Made by a program: the position numbers and the translations under genes | Shown here: piece after piece, positions 42,813-50,869 of the stretch | How positions within the stretch are numbered: position 1 is the first letter of the stretch | How the letters are laid out: each line of letters starts with the position of its first letter | Notes under the pieces: model-generated | Databases searched by the model: none | What the model saw: the letters and a program-made list of their open reading frames with translations, nothing else | Told to the model about the DNA's origin: nothing | Source: Streptomyces inusitatus | GTDB lineage: Bacteria; Actinomycetota; Actinomycetes; Streptomycetales; Streptomycetaceae | Direction: 5' to 3' | Assembly: GCF_014651115.1 (NCBI RefSeq) | Contig: NZ_BMWG01000029.1 | Span: 1 to 64,000 of the forward strand | Length of the DNA stretch: 64,000 nucleotides

Positions 42813-43207
42813 CCGGTCTTCTCCGCCGGCTGGTCGGAGCCCTGCCCGACAGGCGGCCGCAGCGCGCTCGGCGGCCTCCCGTGGGCGTCCAGATACCAGC
42901 GGCCCCAGGAGTCCAGCATGCCCGCTATGGAGTCGAGGCCCCGGCCGGTCTCGGTCAGCGCGTACTCCACCCGTGGCGGCACCTCGCGGTAGACCGTGCG
43001 CTCGACCAGCCCGTCGGCCTCCATCTCGCGCAGCTGGCGGGTGAGCATCCGCGCGGTGATGCGCGGCATGCCGCGCTTCAGCTCGCTGAACCGCTGTGTG
43101 CCGCACAGCAGCTGCTTGAGGATCGCCAGCTTCCAGCGGCCGCCGAGCACCTCCATCGCGATCTCGATCGCACAGTAGTCCGGCGTGTCGTCGACAGTGC
43201 TCCGCAT
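42785..43207 (-). CDS. HxlR-family transcriptional regulator
   Basis: A 140-residue winged helix of the HxlR family. CAIEIAMEVLGGRWKLAILKQLLCGTQRFSELKRGMPRITARMLTRQLREME is diagnostic, including the N-terminal Cys (about residue 12) often used for redox or electrophile sensing. The ATG at 43207 has GGGGAGG 5 bases upstream. It is divergent from the MFS exporter and convergent with the nitroreductase. It likely controls the exporter and perhaps the pathway. Confidence 0.9.
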   Translation of the reverse strand: MRSTVDDTPDYCAIEIAMEVLGGRWKLAILKQLLCGTQRFSELKRGMPRITARMLTRQLREMEADGLVERTVYREVPPRVEYALTETGRGLDSIAGMLDSWGRWYLDAHGRPPSALRPPVGQGSDQPAEKTGHLVEKTVS

Positions 43208-43296
43208 CAACGCCTCCCCTCGGTATACAGATTGGCACTATGGCACATGAATGACCGTACTTGCCAAGGCGATAGCCAGCGCACGATAGTGCTGCC
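43208..43296. promoter_or_regulatory. Divergent HxlR/MFS promoter region
   Basis: The 89-base gap contains TATACA (43224-43229, forward -10-like) and a separated inverted repeat GCACTAT (43235-43241) / ATAGTGC (43286-43292). The second arm abuts the MFS start. It is a plausible HxlR control region. Confidence 0.45.
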
Positions 43297-44841
43297 ATGA
43301 CCAACAGCACAGCATCGTTACGCTCCTCCCCACCGCCTGCCGAGAGGACCGCGAAACAGCGCTGGCTGGTGCTGGCCGTGGTCTCCACCAGCCTCCTGCT
43401 GTGCGGGATCGACCTGACCGTGCTCCACGCGGCGGTGCCGAGCATGAGCACCGAGCTGCACCCGAGCAGCAGCGAACTGCTGTGGATCGTCGACATCTAC
43501 TCGCTCACCCTCGCCGCGCTCCTGGTGACCTTCGGGACGCTGGGGGACCGGATCGGACGCAAGCGGATGGTGCTGAGCGGCTTCGCGCTGTTCGGACTGG
43601 CCTCCGCCGCCGCCGGCCTCTCCTCCACCACCTCACAGCTGATCGCCTCGCGGGTGCTCCTCGGCGTCGGCGCGGCGATGATCATGGCGTCCACCGTCGC
43701 GATCATCCGGGTCGTCTTCACCGACGACCGCGAGCGCGCCCTCGCCATCGGCGTCTGGACGGCCGCCCACAGCGTGGGCGCGACCCTCGGCCCGCTGGTG
43801 GGCGGACTCCTCACCGAGCAGTGGGGATGGGGGGCCGCCTTCCTGGTCAATGTGCCGATCGCCCTGATAATCCTCGTCGTCGGCGCCTATGTCATCCCCG
43901 AGTCCCGCAACCCCCGGCCCCGGCAGTGGGACCTCGCCAGCGTGGCCCTCTCCGTCACCGGTCTGGCCGGTGTGGTGTACGCCCTCAAGCAGGGAGGCGA
44001 GCACGCCGGCGTCGACACGGTGATCGTCCTCACGGCGGTCGGCGGCGCGGCCCTGCTCTATGTCTTCGTCCGCCGACAGCGCAGGCTCACCGAACCCCTC
44101 CTGGACTTCGGACTCTTCTCCGACCGCCGCTTCGCCGCCGCCACACTGTGCGTCATCGGATGCTTCGGCAGCTATGTCGCGCTGCTGTTCTTCCTCACCC
44201 AGTGGCTCCAGAACGTCGGCGGATTCTCCCCGGTCGCCGCCGGCCTCGCACTGATGCCGCTCGCCGCCGCCAACGCCGTCGGCGCGACCACCGCGCCCTG
44301 GCTCTCGGCCCGCTGGGGCAACCGCTGGGTGCTCACCGCGGCCCTCGGCGTCTTCGCCCTCGCCATGCTGTTCATGGCGCTGGTCGGCGACACCGGAGCG
44401 TACCCCCTGCTCATCGCGCCCCTCGTGGTCGCCGGGTACGGGGCAGGCATCGTGATGACGCTGGGCGCGGACTCCATCATGTCCGCCGCCGACCCGGACC
44501 GCTCGGGCGAGGCCGCCGCCATCCAGGAGACCTCCTTCGAGCTGGGAGCCGGTCTCGGCGTCGCCGTCCTCGGCACCACGCTGACCGCGAGTTACCGGCT
44601 CGCGATGCCGGACACCCCGGGCCTGAGCGAGTCGGACCGCGATGTGGTCAAGGAATCCTTCTCCTCGGCCGAGGAACTCGCCGAGAAGCTCGAACCGCAG
44701 GCCGTCGCCCAGGTCGTCGACGCGGCCAGGGTCGCCTACGACCAGGGCTTCACCACGGTCGCCGTGTTCGCAGCGATCGGACTGACCGGCACCGCGGTCA
44801 TCGCCGCCGTACTGCTGCGCCCGCGCCCCGCCGACGGCTGA
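43297..44841 (+). CDS. MFS drug exporter, 14-TM DHA2 (EmrB/QacA/SmvA) type
   Basis: A 514-residue membrane transporter with about 14 helices. LYTL-type motif ISPLC is represented by LAIGVWTAAHSVGATLGPLVGG, and GDRIGRKRMVLSG is the MFS loop 2-3 motif. LLWIVDIYSLTLAALLVTFGTLGDR is the typical first repeat. It would use proton-motive force to export the cluster product or another toxic compound. ATG at 43297. Divergent from the HxlR regulator; ends in a perfect terminator, which closes the locus. Confidence 0.9.
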   Translation: MTNSTASLRSSPPPAERTAKQRWLVLAVVSTSLLLCGIDLTVLHAAVPSMSTELHPSSSELLWIVDIYSLTLAALLVTFGTLGDRIGRKRMVLSGFALFGLASAAAGLSSTTSQLIASRVLLGVGAAMIMASTVAIIRVVFTDDRERALAIGVWTAAHSVGATLGPLVGGLLTEQWGWGAAFLVNVPIALIILVVGAYVIPESRNPRPRQWDLASVALSVTGLAGVVYALKQGGEHAGVDTVIVLTAVGGAALLYVFVRRQRRLTEPLLDFGLFSDRRFAAATLCVIGCFGSYVALLFFLTQWLQNVGGFSPVAAGLALMPLAAANAVGATTAPWLSARWGNRWVLTAALGVFALAMLFMALVGDTGAYPLLIAPLVVAGYGAGIVMTLGADSIMSAADPDRSGEAAAIQETSFELGAGLGVAVLGTTLTASYRLAMPDTPGLSESDRDVVKESFSSAEELAEKLEPQAVAQVVDAARVAYDQGFTTVAVFAAIGLTGTAVIAAVLLRPRPADG

Positions 44842-44851
44842 CCATACCTCC

Positions 44852-44885
44852 CGGTCCGTCCCGCGTCCCCCCGCGGGACGGACCG
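44852..44885 (+). terminator. Terminator after the MFS exporter
   Basis: A perfect 14-bp stem (CGGTCCGTCCCGCG at 44852-44865 with its complement at 44872-44885) around a 6-base C-rich loop. Confidence 0.8.
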
Positions 44886-44908
44886 CCCGCGTCGGGGAGA
44901 CTGCCGTG

Positions 44909-45874
44909 ATGACCGACGAACAGAGGATTACCGGCGCGAACCCCCGGACCGGCATGTCCGGCAGCGAGTGGCAGAAGCACCGGCCCGCCGTCTTCGGCGT
45001 GGCGTACCGGCTGCTGGGCAGCGTCGCGGACGCCGAGGACGTGGTCCAGGACGTCTGGCTGCGCACCACGCGCACCCGGTCGGAGGACATCGCCGACCAC
45101 CGCGCCTGGCTGGTGACCGTCGCGGCGCGCCGCGCGTACGACATCCTCAGATCGGCCCGCGTGCGCCGCGAGGAGTACGTGGGGCCCTGGCTGCCCGAAC
45201 CGCTGCTGACCGGCCCCGACGCCTCGGAACCGGTACTCGTCGACGAGTCCGTCGGCGCGGCCATGATGCTGGTGATGGAGGAGCTGAGCCCGCCGGAGCG
45301 GGTCGCCTTCGTCCTGCGGGACGTGTTCCGGCTGGAGACGGCGGTGATCGCCACCGTGCTGGACCGCTCTCCCGCCGCCACCCGCCAGCTCGCCTCCCGC
45401 GCCCGGCGCGCGATCGCCAGAGCAGGCGCGGCCGGCGCGGCAGACGACGAGAGCCCCGGGGCCTCGCGCGCCGAGCGCGAGCGGGTCCTGCTGGCCTTCC
45501 GCGCGGCGTACGAGGCCGGCGACCTCAAGGCGCTGGTGCGCCTCCTCCACCCGGACGCGGTCCTGCTCACCGACGGCGGCGGCGAGGTCTTCGCGGCCCG
45601 CAAACCGATCACGGGCGGCCGCCGCGTCGCCGAGGTCCTCCTCCGCGTGGCCCGCAAACGGAGGTCGGAGACGACCCTCGTCCCGGTGGAGGTCGGCGGC
45701 GAACCCGCGCTGCTGCGCCGCCGTGCCGACGGCGTCACGCACTCCGTCGACACCATGCTGGTCCGGGACGGCCTGATCGTCGCGTACTGGCGGCAGCTCA
45801 CCCCCTCGAAACTCACCCATGTCCGACAGCGCGCGGCTGTCACACCGGGGTGGGCTGTCTCGTCCACCTGGTGA
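44909..45874 (+). CDS. ECF sigma factor, SigJ type with C-terminal SnoaL-like domain
   Basis: A 321-residue ECF41/SigJ-type sigma factor. Region 2 is WQKHRPAVFGVAYRLLGSVADAEDVVQDVWLR, region 4 SPPERVAFVLRDVFRLETAVIATVLDRSPAATRQLASRARR. The C-terminal 110 residues form a SnoaL/NTF2-like domain that controls activity in cis in place of an anti-sigma factor. ATG at 44909 has GGGGAGA upstream; a GTG one codon earlier is possible. It is followed 68 bases on by an AhpD-like gene, the common partner and target of this sigma class. Confidence 0.9.
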   Translation: MTDEQRITGANPRTGMSGSEWQKHRPAVFGVAYRLLGSVADAEDVVQDVWLRTTRTRSEDIADHRAWLVTVAARRAYDILRSARVRREEYVGPWLPEPLLTGPDASEPVLVDESVGAAMMLVMEELSPPERVAFVLRDVFRLETAVIATVLDRSPAATRQLASRARRAIARAGAAGAADDESPGASRAERERVLLAFRAAYEAGDLKALVRLLHPDAVLLTDGGGEVFAARKPITGGRRVAEVLLRVARKRRSETTLVPVEVGGEPALLRRRADGVTHSVDTMLVRDGLIVAYWRQLTPSKLTHVRQRAAVTPGWAVSSTW

Positions 45875-45942
45875 GAACCGAGGAGCCGCACAAAGACCGA
45901 GGACCCGCGGCTCCGCACCACCTGATCGAACGAGGAGTACCG

Positions 45943-46386
45943 ATGGCACGCATGGATCTCAGCACCGCGGCCCCCGACCCGTACAAGGCGCTCATCCAGA
46001 CCGACGGCGCGATCCGCGGGGGACCGCTCGACGCGACGGTGCGCGAGCTGGTGAAGATCCGCGCCTCGCAGCTCAACGGATGCGTGTACTGCGTGGACAA
46101 GCACTCGCGCGAGGCGCGCGAGCTGGGCGAGAGCCAGAACAGGCTGGACCAGCTTCCGGTGTGGGAGGAATCGGAGCTGTTCGACGGCAGGGAGCGCGCC
46201 GCCCTCGCCTACACCCACACCGTCACCCGCCTCACCCCGGTCGACGACCGGCTGTGGCACGAGGTGTGCGAGCACTTCCCCGACGAGGCCGAGCGCGGGC
46301 ACCTGGTGCTCCAGGTCGCCCTGATCAACGCCCTCAACCGGCTCGGAGTGCCCCTGGAGATGAGGCCCGCCGCCCGCCGGGGCTGA
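45943..46386 (+). CDS. Carboxymuconolactone-decarboxylase / AhpD-like protein
   Basis: A 147-residue AhpD-fold protein. The redox motif NGCVYCVDKHSREAR (C-x2-C-x3-H) is intact, as in peroxidase-active AhpD-like proteins. ECF41-type sigma factors regularly control an adjacent gene of this family. ATG at 45943 has CGAGGAG upstream. Probable role in oxidative or electrophile stress defence. Confidence 0.88.
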   Translation: MARMDLSTAAPDPYKALIQTDGAIRGGPLDATVRELVKIRASQLNGCVYCVDKHSREARELGESQNRLDQLPVWEESELFDGRERAALAYTHTVTRLTPVDDRLWHEVCEHFPDEAERGHLVLQVALINALNRLGVPLEMRPAARRG

Positions 46387-46404
46387 ACCCTTACGCACCC
46401 GCCC

Positions 46405-46434
46405 GGCCCGGCCGCCCCGCGCGGCGGCCGGGCC
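46405..46434 (+). terminator. Terminator after the AhpD-like gene
   Basis: A perfect 12-bp stem (GGCCCGGCCGCC / GGCGGCCGGGCC) with a 6-base loop, 18 bases after the stop codon. Confidence 0.7.
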
Positions 46435-46449
46435 GGACGGGACCGCACC

Positions 46450-46971
46450 ATGGACCCCATGAGAGAAGAGAGACACCTGCGCGCCCCCGGCCCCAGGCTG
46501 ATCCTGCTGTGCGGTCTGCCCGGGTCGGGCAAGACCACCCTGGCCCGGCAGCTCGCCGAGACCCTGCCCGCCGTACGCCTCTGCCCCGACGAATGGCTCA
46601 CCGGCCTGGGCTTCGACCTCTTCGACGCCCCGGCCCGGGACCGGGTCGAGCGCCGCCTCTGGGCCCATGCCCAGGACCTTCTCGCCGCGGGCGCGGTGGT
46701 GATTCTGGAGAACGGGTTCTGGGACCGCGCGGAGCGGGACGAGAAGCGCCTCCGCGCCCGTGAACTCGGCGCGGCCGTGGAACTGCGCCATCTCGCCGTC
46801 CCCATGGAGGAACTGCGCCGCCGCACAGCCCTGCGGAACAGCCGCCCGGGGGAGGCGGTCATCACCCCCGAGCTGCTGTCCGCGTACGAGGCGGAGTTCG
46901 AGGCCCCCGCCGAGTCCGAACACGAACTGTTCGATCCGCCCGCCGGCCGGGGCCCTTCAGGGAGCCGCTGA
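46450..46971 (+). CDS. P-loop AAA-type small-molecule kinase
   Basis: A 173-residue ATPase with Walker A CGLPGSGKTT (about 21-30) followed by ARQLAETL. CPDEW and ILENGFWDRAERDE are the substrate/Walker B regions of the zeta-toxin/chloramphenicol-phosphotransferase-like kinase group. It may phosphorylate a small molecule; some relatives give antibiotic resistance. ATG at 46450 or 46459 can be used. Its end overlaps the convergent oxygenase gene by 15 bases. Confidence 0.8.
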   Translation: MDPMREERHLRAPGPRLILLCGLPGSGKTTLARQLAETLPAVRLCPDEWLTGLGFDLFDAPARDRVERRLWAHAQDLLAAGAVVILENGFWDRAERDEKRLRARELGAAVELRHLAVPMEELRRRTALRNSRPGEAVITPELLSAYEAEFEAPAESEHELFDPPAGRGPSGSR

Positions 46972-48186
46972 GGGATCGGGGGTGAGCGTCGGCGGGATCC
47001 AGCGGTTCAGCCGGGGCCCGGCCGAGGTGATGCCGTACTCCTTCTTGAGCCGCTCGGGAACGGCGTACTGCATCACACGCCCCCGGGTCAGCGAACTGAG
47101 TTCGAGGACGCTGGTGAAGTGCCCGACGCGATCGAGCGCCCAGGCAGCGAGGGGGGAGCGGTCCTCGATGCTCTCCAGTACGCCGAGGAGCGCGGGGGCG
47201 GCGCGGATCGCGGAGTCCCAGAGCGACGAGCGGGGAACGTCCAGCCAGTCGGCGGCGGTGTCGCCGACGAGATGGCGGATCATGGCCGAGACGACCGGGT
47301 CCAGGACCGTCCCGGGGACGACCTCCTCGTACAGATCGATCAGCTGCCGGGTCAGCCGCACCCCCTCCTCCGACGGCCCCATGTGACGGCTCATATAGAG
47401 GTCGGAGAAGAGACGGGCCTCGTCCAGATCCCTCGGCATGGCCGCCAGATCGATGCCGAGCATCGCCCCGACCACCCGCCAGGCGTAGAAGTAGGCGTCC
47501 GCCCCCTCGTTGGAGATGTGGACGCCGAGCCGGTGCAGGGCGTCCAGCACCTGGATGGAGAACATCATCTGGCCGCCGATCATGTCCTCCTGACAGATCG
47601 GCGTGCCCAGGCGTCCGACGTCCCAGCGCCCCTCCTGCCGCAGGTGGTACCGGATCGACGCGTGCAGCAGACGGACCTTCTGCGCGGCCGGGATGAAACG
47701 GCTGCCCGCCTCGAAGGCGTCGGGCCGCATGAGATACAGGGTGAACTGGCCGGTCTCCGCCATCCGCCGGGAGGGGTACTCCAGCGAATGGGTCGCACTG
47801 AGCAGCTTCGCCACATGCGGCACCACATAGCAGGCCGGCATCGAGGCGAAGGACAGAGCCGTCGAGATATGCACATTGTTGTCGATGAAGAAGAGCCGCG
47901 CCTTCTCCATCTCCCCCCAGTCCACCCAGGAGGGCGGCATCGCCGTCGCCTCCAGATACGCGCGGGCCACCTCGGGCAGCCCCTTGGGCAACTCCTGGCC
48001 GGCGGTGGAGAACCAGCGCATCAGAGTGTTGAACTCGCCCATCTCGCCCCGCGCGAACAACTCCGCGACCGTGGCGTCCGCCAACTCGTCCCCGGCCTCG
48101 CGCAAGGCGTCGAGAGACGACTCGGTGTACGCCGGTGAACGAGGCCCGGACCCGGCCGGACTCGCATCGGCTCCACTGCTGTGCAT
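46957..48186 (-). CDS. DUF2236 / Lcp-like haem oxygenase (MpaB family)
   Basis: A 409-residue protein similar in size and pattern to latex-clearing protein Lcp. RRMAETGQFTLYLM and VRLLHASIRYHL keep Arg (141), Thr (145) and the probable haem ligand His (175) at the spacing I remember for Lcp of Streptomyces K30 (Arg164, Thr168, His198). The Lys next to that Thr is Glu here. Lcp cleaves polyisoprene with O2. There is no Tat signal, unlike secreted Lcp, so a cytoplasmic isoprenoid substrate is likely. ATG at 48186 has GAGAGGGG upstream. It is the third gene of an operon with a polyprenyl synthase (40-base gap). Confidence 0.8.
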   Translation of the reverse strand: MHSSGADASPAGSGPRSPAYTESSLDALREAGDELADATVAELFARGEMGEFNTLMRWFSTAGQELPKGLPEVARAYLEATAMPPSWVDWGEMEKARLFFIDNNVHISTALSFASMPACYVVPHVAKLLSATHSLEYPSRRMAETGQFTLYLMRPDAFEAGSRFIPAAQKVRLLHASIRYHLRQEGRWDVGRLGTPICQEDMIGGQMMFSIQVLDALHRLGVHISNEGADAYFYAWRVVGAMLGIDLAAMPRDLDEARLFSDLYMSRHMGPSEEGVRLTRQLIDLYEEVVPGTVLDPVVSAMIRHLVGDTAADWLDVPRSSLWDSAIRAAPALLGVLESIEDRSPLAAWALDRVGHFTSVLELSSLTRGRVMQYAVPERLKKEYGITSAGPRLNRWIPPTLTPDPSAAP

Positions 48187-48226
48187 ACGGTGCCCCTCTC
48201 GGAATGGCGTTCAGTACGGCGGCGGA

Positions 48227-49351
48227 TCAGAGCGCGCGGGCCAGCGCGGTACGCGCGAGCGCGTGCAGCGCGTCGGCGGCGTCCGCCGACAGCAGCCCGC
48301 CGAGCAGCCCCGCCTCCACGGCCGCCGCGGCCGCGTCCCCGCGCACGGCGATCAGCTCCTCCACCCGGCGGCGCGCCCCCGTGCGCTCGGCGATCTCCCG
48401 GAACCGGTCGAGCTGCTCCCGCCCCGGCTCCGGACACTCCAGCAGGGCCCGCAGCTCACACCGCTCCGCCGCACCGGCCCGCTGCCGGGCCAGCGCGAGC
48501 AGCACCGTCGGCCTGGCCCCGGCGATGTCGTCGAGATTCGACTTGCCGGTGACATCCGGCGCGCCGAACACCCCGAGCAGGTCGTCCCGCAGCTGGAACG
48601 CCTCCCCGAGCGGCACGCCGTACGCGCTGAAGACCTCCAGCAGAGCGGGTGGCGCACCGCCCAGCAGCGCCCCGATGTGCAGAGGATGCTCGACGGTGTA
48701 CTTGGCCGTCTTATAGCGGATGATCTTCAGAGAGCTGTCCGCGCCCACCGGATCGCGCCCGCTCGCGCCGGTGCGCAGCACCTCCAGGCACTCCCCGGCG
48801 ACCAGTTCGCGGGCGAGCCTCGCCCACAGCGGACGGGCACGGTTGAGGTACGCCCCCGGCAGCCCGCAGCCGCTGAACAACTGCCCCGCCCAGGAGATCA
48901 GCAGATCACCCAGGAGGATGGCCAGCGCCCGCCCGGTCGACTCGGCGTCCTCCCCGCCCCGGCGGCCGCGCGGGATCAGCGCCCGGTGCGCGGTGGGTCT
49001 GCCGTGCCGCAGACCGCTCTGGTCTATGACGTCGTCATGGACGACGGCGGCCGCGTGGACGAGTTCCATCGAGGCGGCCGCCCGCACCATGTCGTCGCTG
49101 TCCTCACGCCCGGCCGCCAGCCAGCCCCAGTAGCAGAACGCCGCCCGCAACCGCTTCCCCACCGCGATCGCCGCCCGCAACTGCTCCGCCACGGGCTTCA
49201 GCTCCGGATCCACCGCCTCCAGCAGCGCTGTCTCGGTCCGCGCGAACACCCCCAGCTCGTGATCGACCCGCTCCTTGAGCACGGCGAGTGACCCGTACCC
49301 GCCATCGGCTTCCCGGTACGGGCGACCCTGCCCCACGGTGACCGCCGTCAT
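48227..49351 (-). CDS. Polyprenyl diphosphate synthase (trans-isoprenyl)
   Basis: A 374-residue trans-isoprenyl diphosphate synthase joining IPP to allylic diphosphates. The first Asp-rich motif reads VVHDDVIDQSGLRHGRPTAH and the second AFQLRDDLLGVFG, with GKRLRAAFCYWGW for IPP binding. FARM is DDVID, lacking bulky aromatic residues close upstream (AAAV), which suggests a product of C20 or longer. ATG at 49351 overlaps the upstream small gene (ATGA). Together with the Lcp-like oxygenase it suggests synthesis then oxidative cleavage of an isoprenoid. Confidence 0.9.
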   Translation of the reverse strand: MTAVTVGQGRPYREADGGYGSLAVLKERVDHELGVFARTETALLEAVDPELKPVAEQLRAAIAVGKRLRAAFCYWGWLAAGREDSDDMVRAAASMELVHAAAVVHDDVIDQSGLRHGRPTAHRALIPRGRRGGEDAESTGRALAILLGDLLISWAGQLFSGCGLPGAYLNRARPLWARLARELVAGECLEVLRTGASGRDPVGADSSLKIIRYKTAKYTVEHPLHIGALLGGAPPALLEVFSAYGVPLGEAFQLRDDLLGVFGAPDVTGKSNLDDIAGARPTVLLALARQRAGAAERCELRALLECPEPGREQLDRFREIAERTGARRRVEELIAVRGDAAAAAVEAGLLGGLLSADAADALHALARTALARAL

Positions 49352-49677
49352 CCCGCATCGCGACCCGGCTCGGCGTCACCCGTCCGCGCGCCCTCCCGGC
49401 GGACGCGGGCCTGCGCCCGCCGCGCCAGCAGCTCCAGATGCGCCTCCGACAGCGCGAACGCCGAGGTGTCCAGGCCGCTGTTGCGCCCCCGCGCGACCAG
49501 ATCCCGCCGAGCGTCCGCCGCCAGCTCCGACAGATCGGAGCGCCCCAGCAGCCCCCGCACCCTCCGCAGCGCGCCCTCCGCCTGCTCCAGCACCAGATCC
49601 GCCACCCCCGCGGCGAGCAGCACCGCCTCATCGGCCCGCCGCCCCCCGACCTCTCCCGCGGTGTGTTCCTCCGCCAT
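49348..49677 (-). CDS. Small helical protein coupled to the polyprenyl synthase
   Basis: A 109-residue, Ala/Arg/Leu-rich, predicted all-helical protein (ADLVLEQAEGALRRVRGLLG, LAADARRDLVARG). It has no membrane segment. The ATG at 49677 has GAGGGG 6 bases upstream and its stop overlaps the synthase start, so the two are co-translated. I do not recognise a family; a scaffold or regulatory partner of the synthase is a guess. Confidence 0.6.
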   Translation of the reverse strand: MAEEHTAGEVGGRRADEAVLLAAGVADLVLEQAEGALRRVRGLLGRSDLSELAADARRDLVARGRNSGLDTSAFALSEAHLELLARRAQARVRREGARTGDAEPGRDAG

Positions 49678-49834
49678 GCCCCGCCCCTCGGTCGACTGCA
49701 TGACAACGGAACTTCCCGGGCGCGGTCACCGTCATACCTGGATTCATCCGGTCGGGTACCGTGGACACCGAAGTACGGTGAGGAGATCCGGCTTCCTGGT
49801 AAAGGCAGGCGGGTGACGGCCCCAGCGCTCCCTA

Positions 49835-49864
49835 TTGAGTTGATCATGGTTGGTGGTGTATGAT
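49835..49864 (+). promoter_or_regulatory. Good sigma-70 type promoter in an AT-rich island
   Basis: TTGAGT (49835-49840), an 18-base spacer and TATGAT (49859-49864). Transcription would begin near 49871 and meets a terminator about 40 bases later. Confidence 0.6.
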
Positions 49865-49888
49865 ATTTATATCGATTGAGAGATGAAC

Positions 49889-49912
49889 GGGTGCCGCAGG
49901 CGCCCATTTTTT
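49889..49912 (+). terminator. Intrinsic terminator with T6 tract (possible attenuator)
   Basis: GGGTGCC-GCA-GGCGCCC (one G-T wobble) followed by A and TTTTTT. It is the most E. coli-like terminator in the window and lies between a promoter and a small gene, as an attenuator or the end of a tiny RNA would. Confidence 0.75.
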
Positions 49913-49993
49913 ATGCGATTCAGCCCGGAACGAGCCGAGGGGCCTCGAACCGGGCTCTCGTTTACCCAAAACAACTGAGAGATGGGAGATGTG

Positions 49994-50293
49994 TTGACTG
50001 TGAGAAGTAGGGCGAGAAGGGTGCGCAACGGTAGAAACATGCAGGTCAGAGGCGCTTCTCGGCGAGCTGGAGGCAGGCGGCGCGGTGGTGCGGCGCGCGA
50101 TGTGGCCTCCGCCGCCCACGGGATGCGCGGAATGCTGAGAGAATTCAGATGGATTTTCATCGCGCTGATTTTGATTGTCGGTGTTGTTGGTGGCGTCAAG
50201 GTGCAGAATGATGCGCCCTTGTATATCGATGGCGATTATTTCAAAATTCACATTGAAGCGCCGAGCCGTGAGATTCGGGAGATGAATAAGTAG
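49994..50293 (+). CDS. Small single-pass membrane protein in an AT-rich island
   Basis: About 99 residues: an Arg/Gly-rich basic N-terminus, one membrane helix (WIFIALILIVGVVGGV), then a short outside segment (DAPLYIDGDYFKIHIEAPS). The C-terminal codons (TAT, AAA, GAA, ATT) are unlike the surrounding Streptomyces genes, which suggests foreign or unusual origin. Several starts are possible: TTG 49994 with GGGAG 5 bases upstream is favoured over ATG 49982 and GTG 50000. The family is not recognised. The 220 bases after it are AT-rich and hold no other gene. Confidence 0.55.
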   Translation: MTVRSRARRVRNGRNMQVRGASRRAGGRRRGGAARDVASAAHGMRGMLREFRWIFIALILIVGVVGGVKVQNDAPLYIDGDYFKIHIEAPSREIREMNK

Positions 50294-50512
50294 TCTGAAT
50301 TTGCTGATTTAATTTCTCTTTTAAAGATAATCTGCTTCAGCGTTTTTTCATACCTTCTTGAGGCGGGGCGTCCGGCGGCCAGTACGGCGAAGAAAGTCAC
50401 CTTCCATCCCGTGTTGCACCCCTCTTACGGTGCGACCGCTGAGAGACTGCCTGCCGATGCCGACCGGGAGCGCCCGGCCCGCCGGAAAGGGCACTGCCGG
50501 GAAGGGGACTGT

Positions 50513-50869
50513 GTGGAAGCCGCGGCCTGGGAGCCGGTCGCCCTCCTCCTCGCGTCCGTCGTGGCGGGCGTCCTCCTGCTCCACCTCCTCGGGGCCGCCG
50601 CCCGCACCGTCCGGGAGCCCCTGAGCACAGGGCCGTTCAGCGGCGGGCTGGAGCCGAGGGAACACCCGGTCTCCCGGTTCCATGCGCGCTGGTATCCGGT
50701 CACGATGGTCTTCCTCGCGTTCGACATGGAAATGCTCTTCATGTACCCGTGGGCGAGAGTCGTCCCGGAGGTCGGCGTCCCCGCGGTCGTCGAGATGTTC
50801 CTCTTCCTCGGCGTTCTGCTCGCCGGCGTCGGTTACGCCTGGCGCGAGGGGGCGTTCCGATGGACCTGA
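50513..50869 (+). CDS. NADH-quinone oxidoreductase subunit A-like (NuoA2)
   Basis: A 118-residue membrane protein with three helices. FSGGLEPREHPVSRFHARWYPVTMVFLAFDMEMLFMYPWA is the diagnostic NuoA core, including the FD-E motif. The conserved Cys of NuoA (in YECG) is missing: the position reads SGGL. GTG at 50513 is chosen because AAGGGG lies 5 bases upstream and gives the usual length. First gene of an eight-gene overlapping operon. Confidence 0.9.
   Translation: MEAAAWEPVALLLASVVAGVLLLHLLGAAARTVREPLSTGPFSGGLEPREHPVSRFHARWYPVTMVFLAFDMEMLFMYPWARVVPEVGVPAVVEMFLFLGVLLAGVGYAWREGAFRWT

Noticed and set aside
43633..46923. A 1096-codon reverse open frame over the MFS, sigma factor and kinase genes
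   Set aside because: Pure shadow of three clear forward genes.
46450..46971. Zeta-type toxin of a toxin-antitoxin pair
   Set aside because: The P-loop kinase resembles zeta/CPT kinases but no antitoxin gene lies beside it, so a generic small-molecule kinase is the safer call.
48227..49351. Cargo enzyme of a family 2 encapsulin
   Set aside because: Polyprenyl transferases can be encapsulin cargo, but no shell gene is present nearby.
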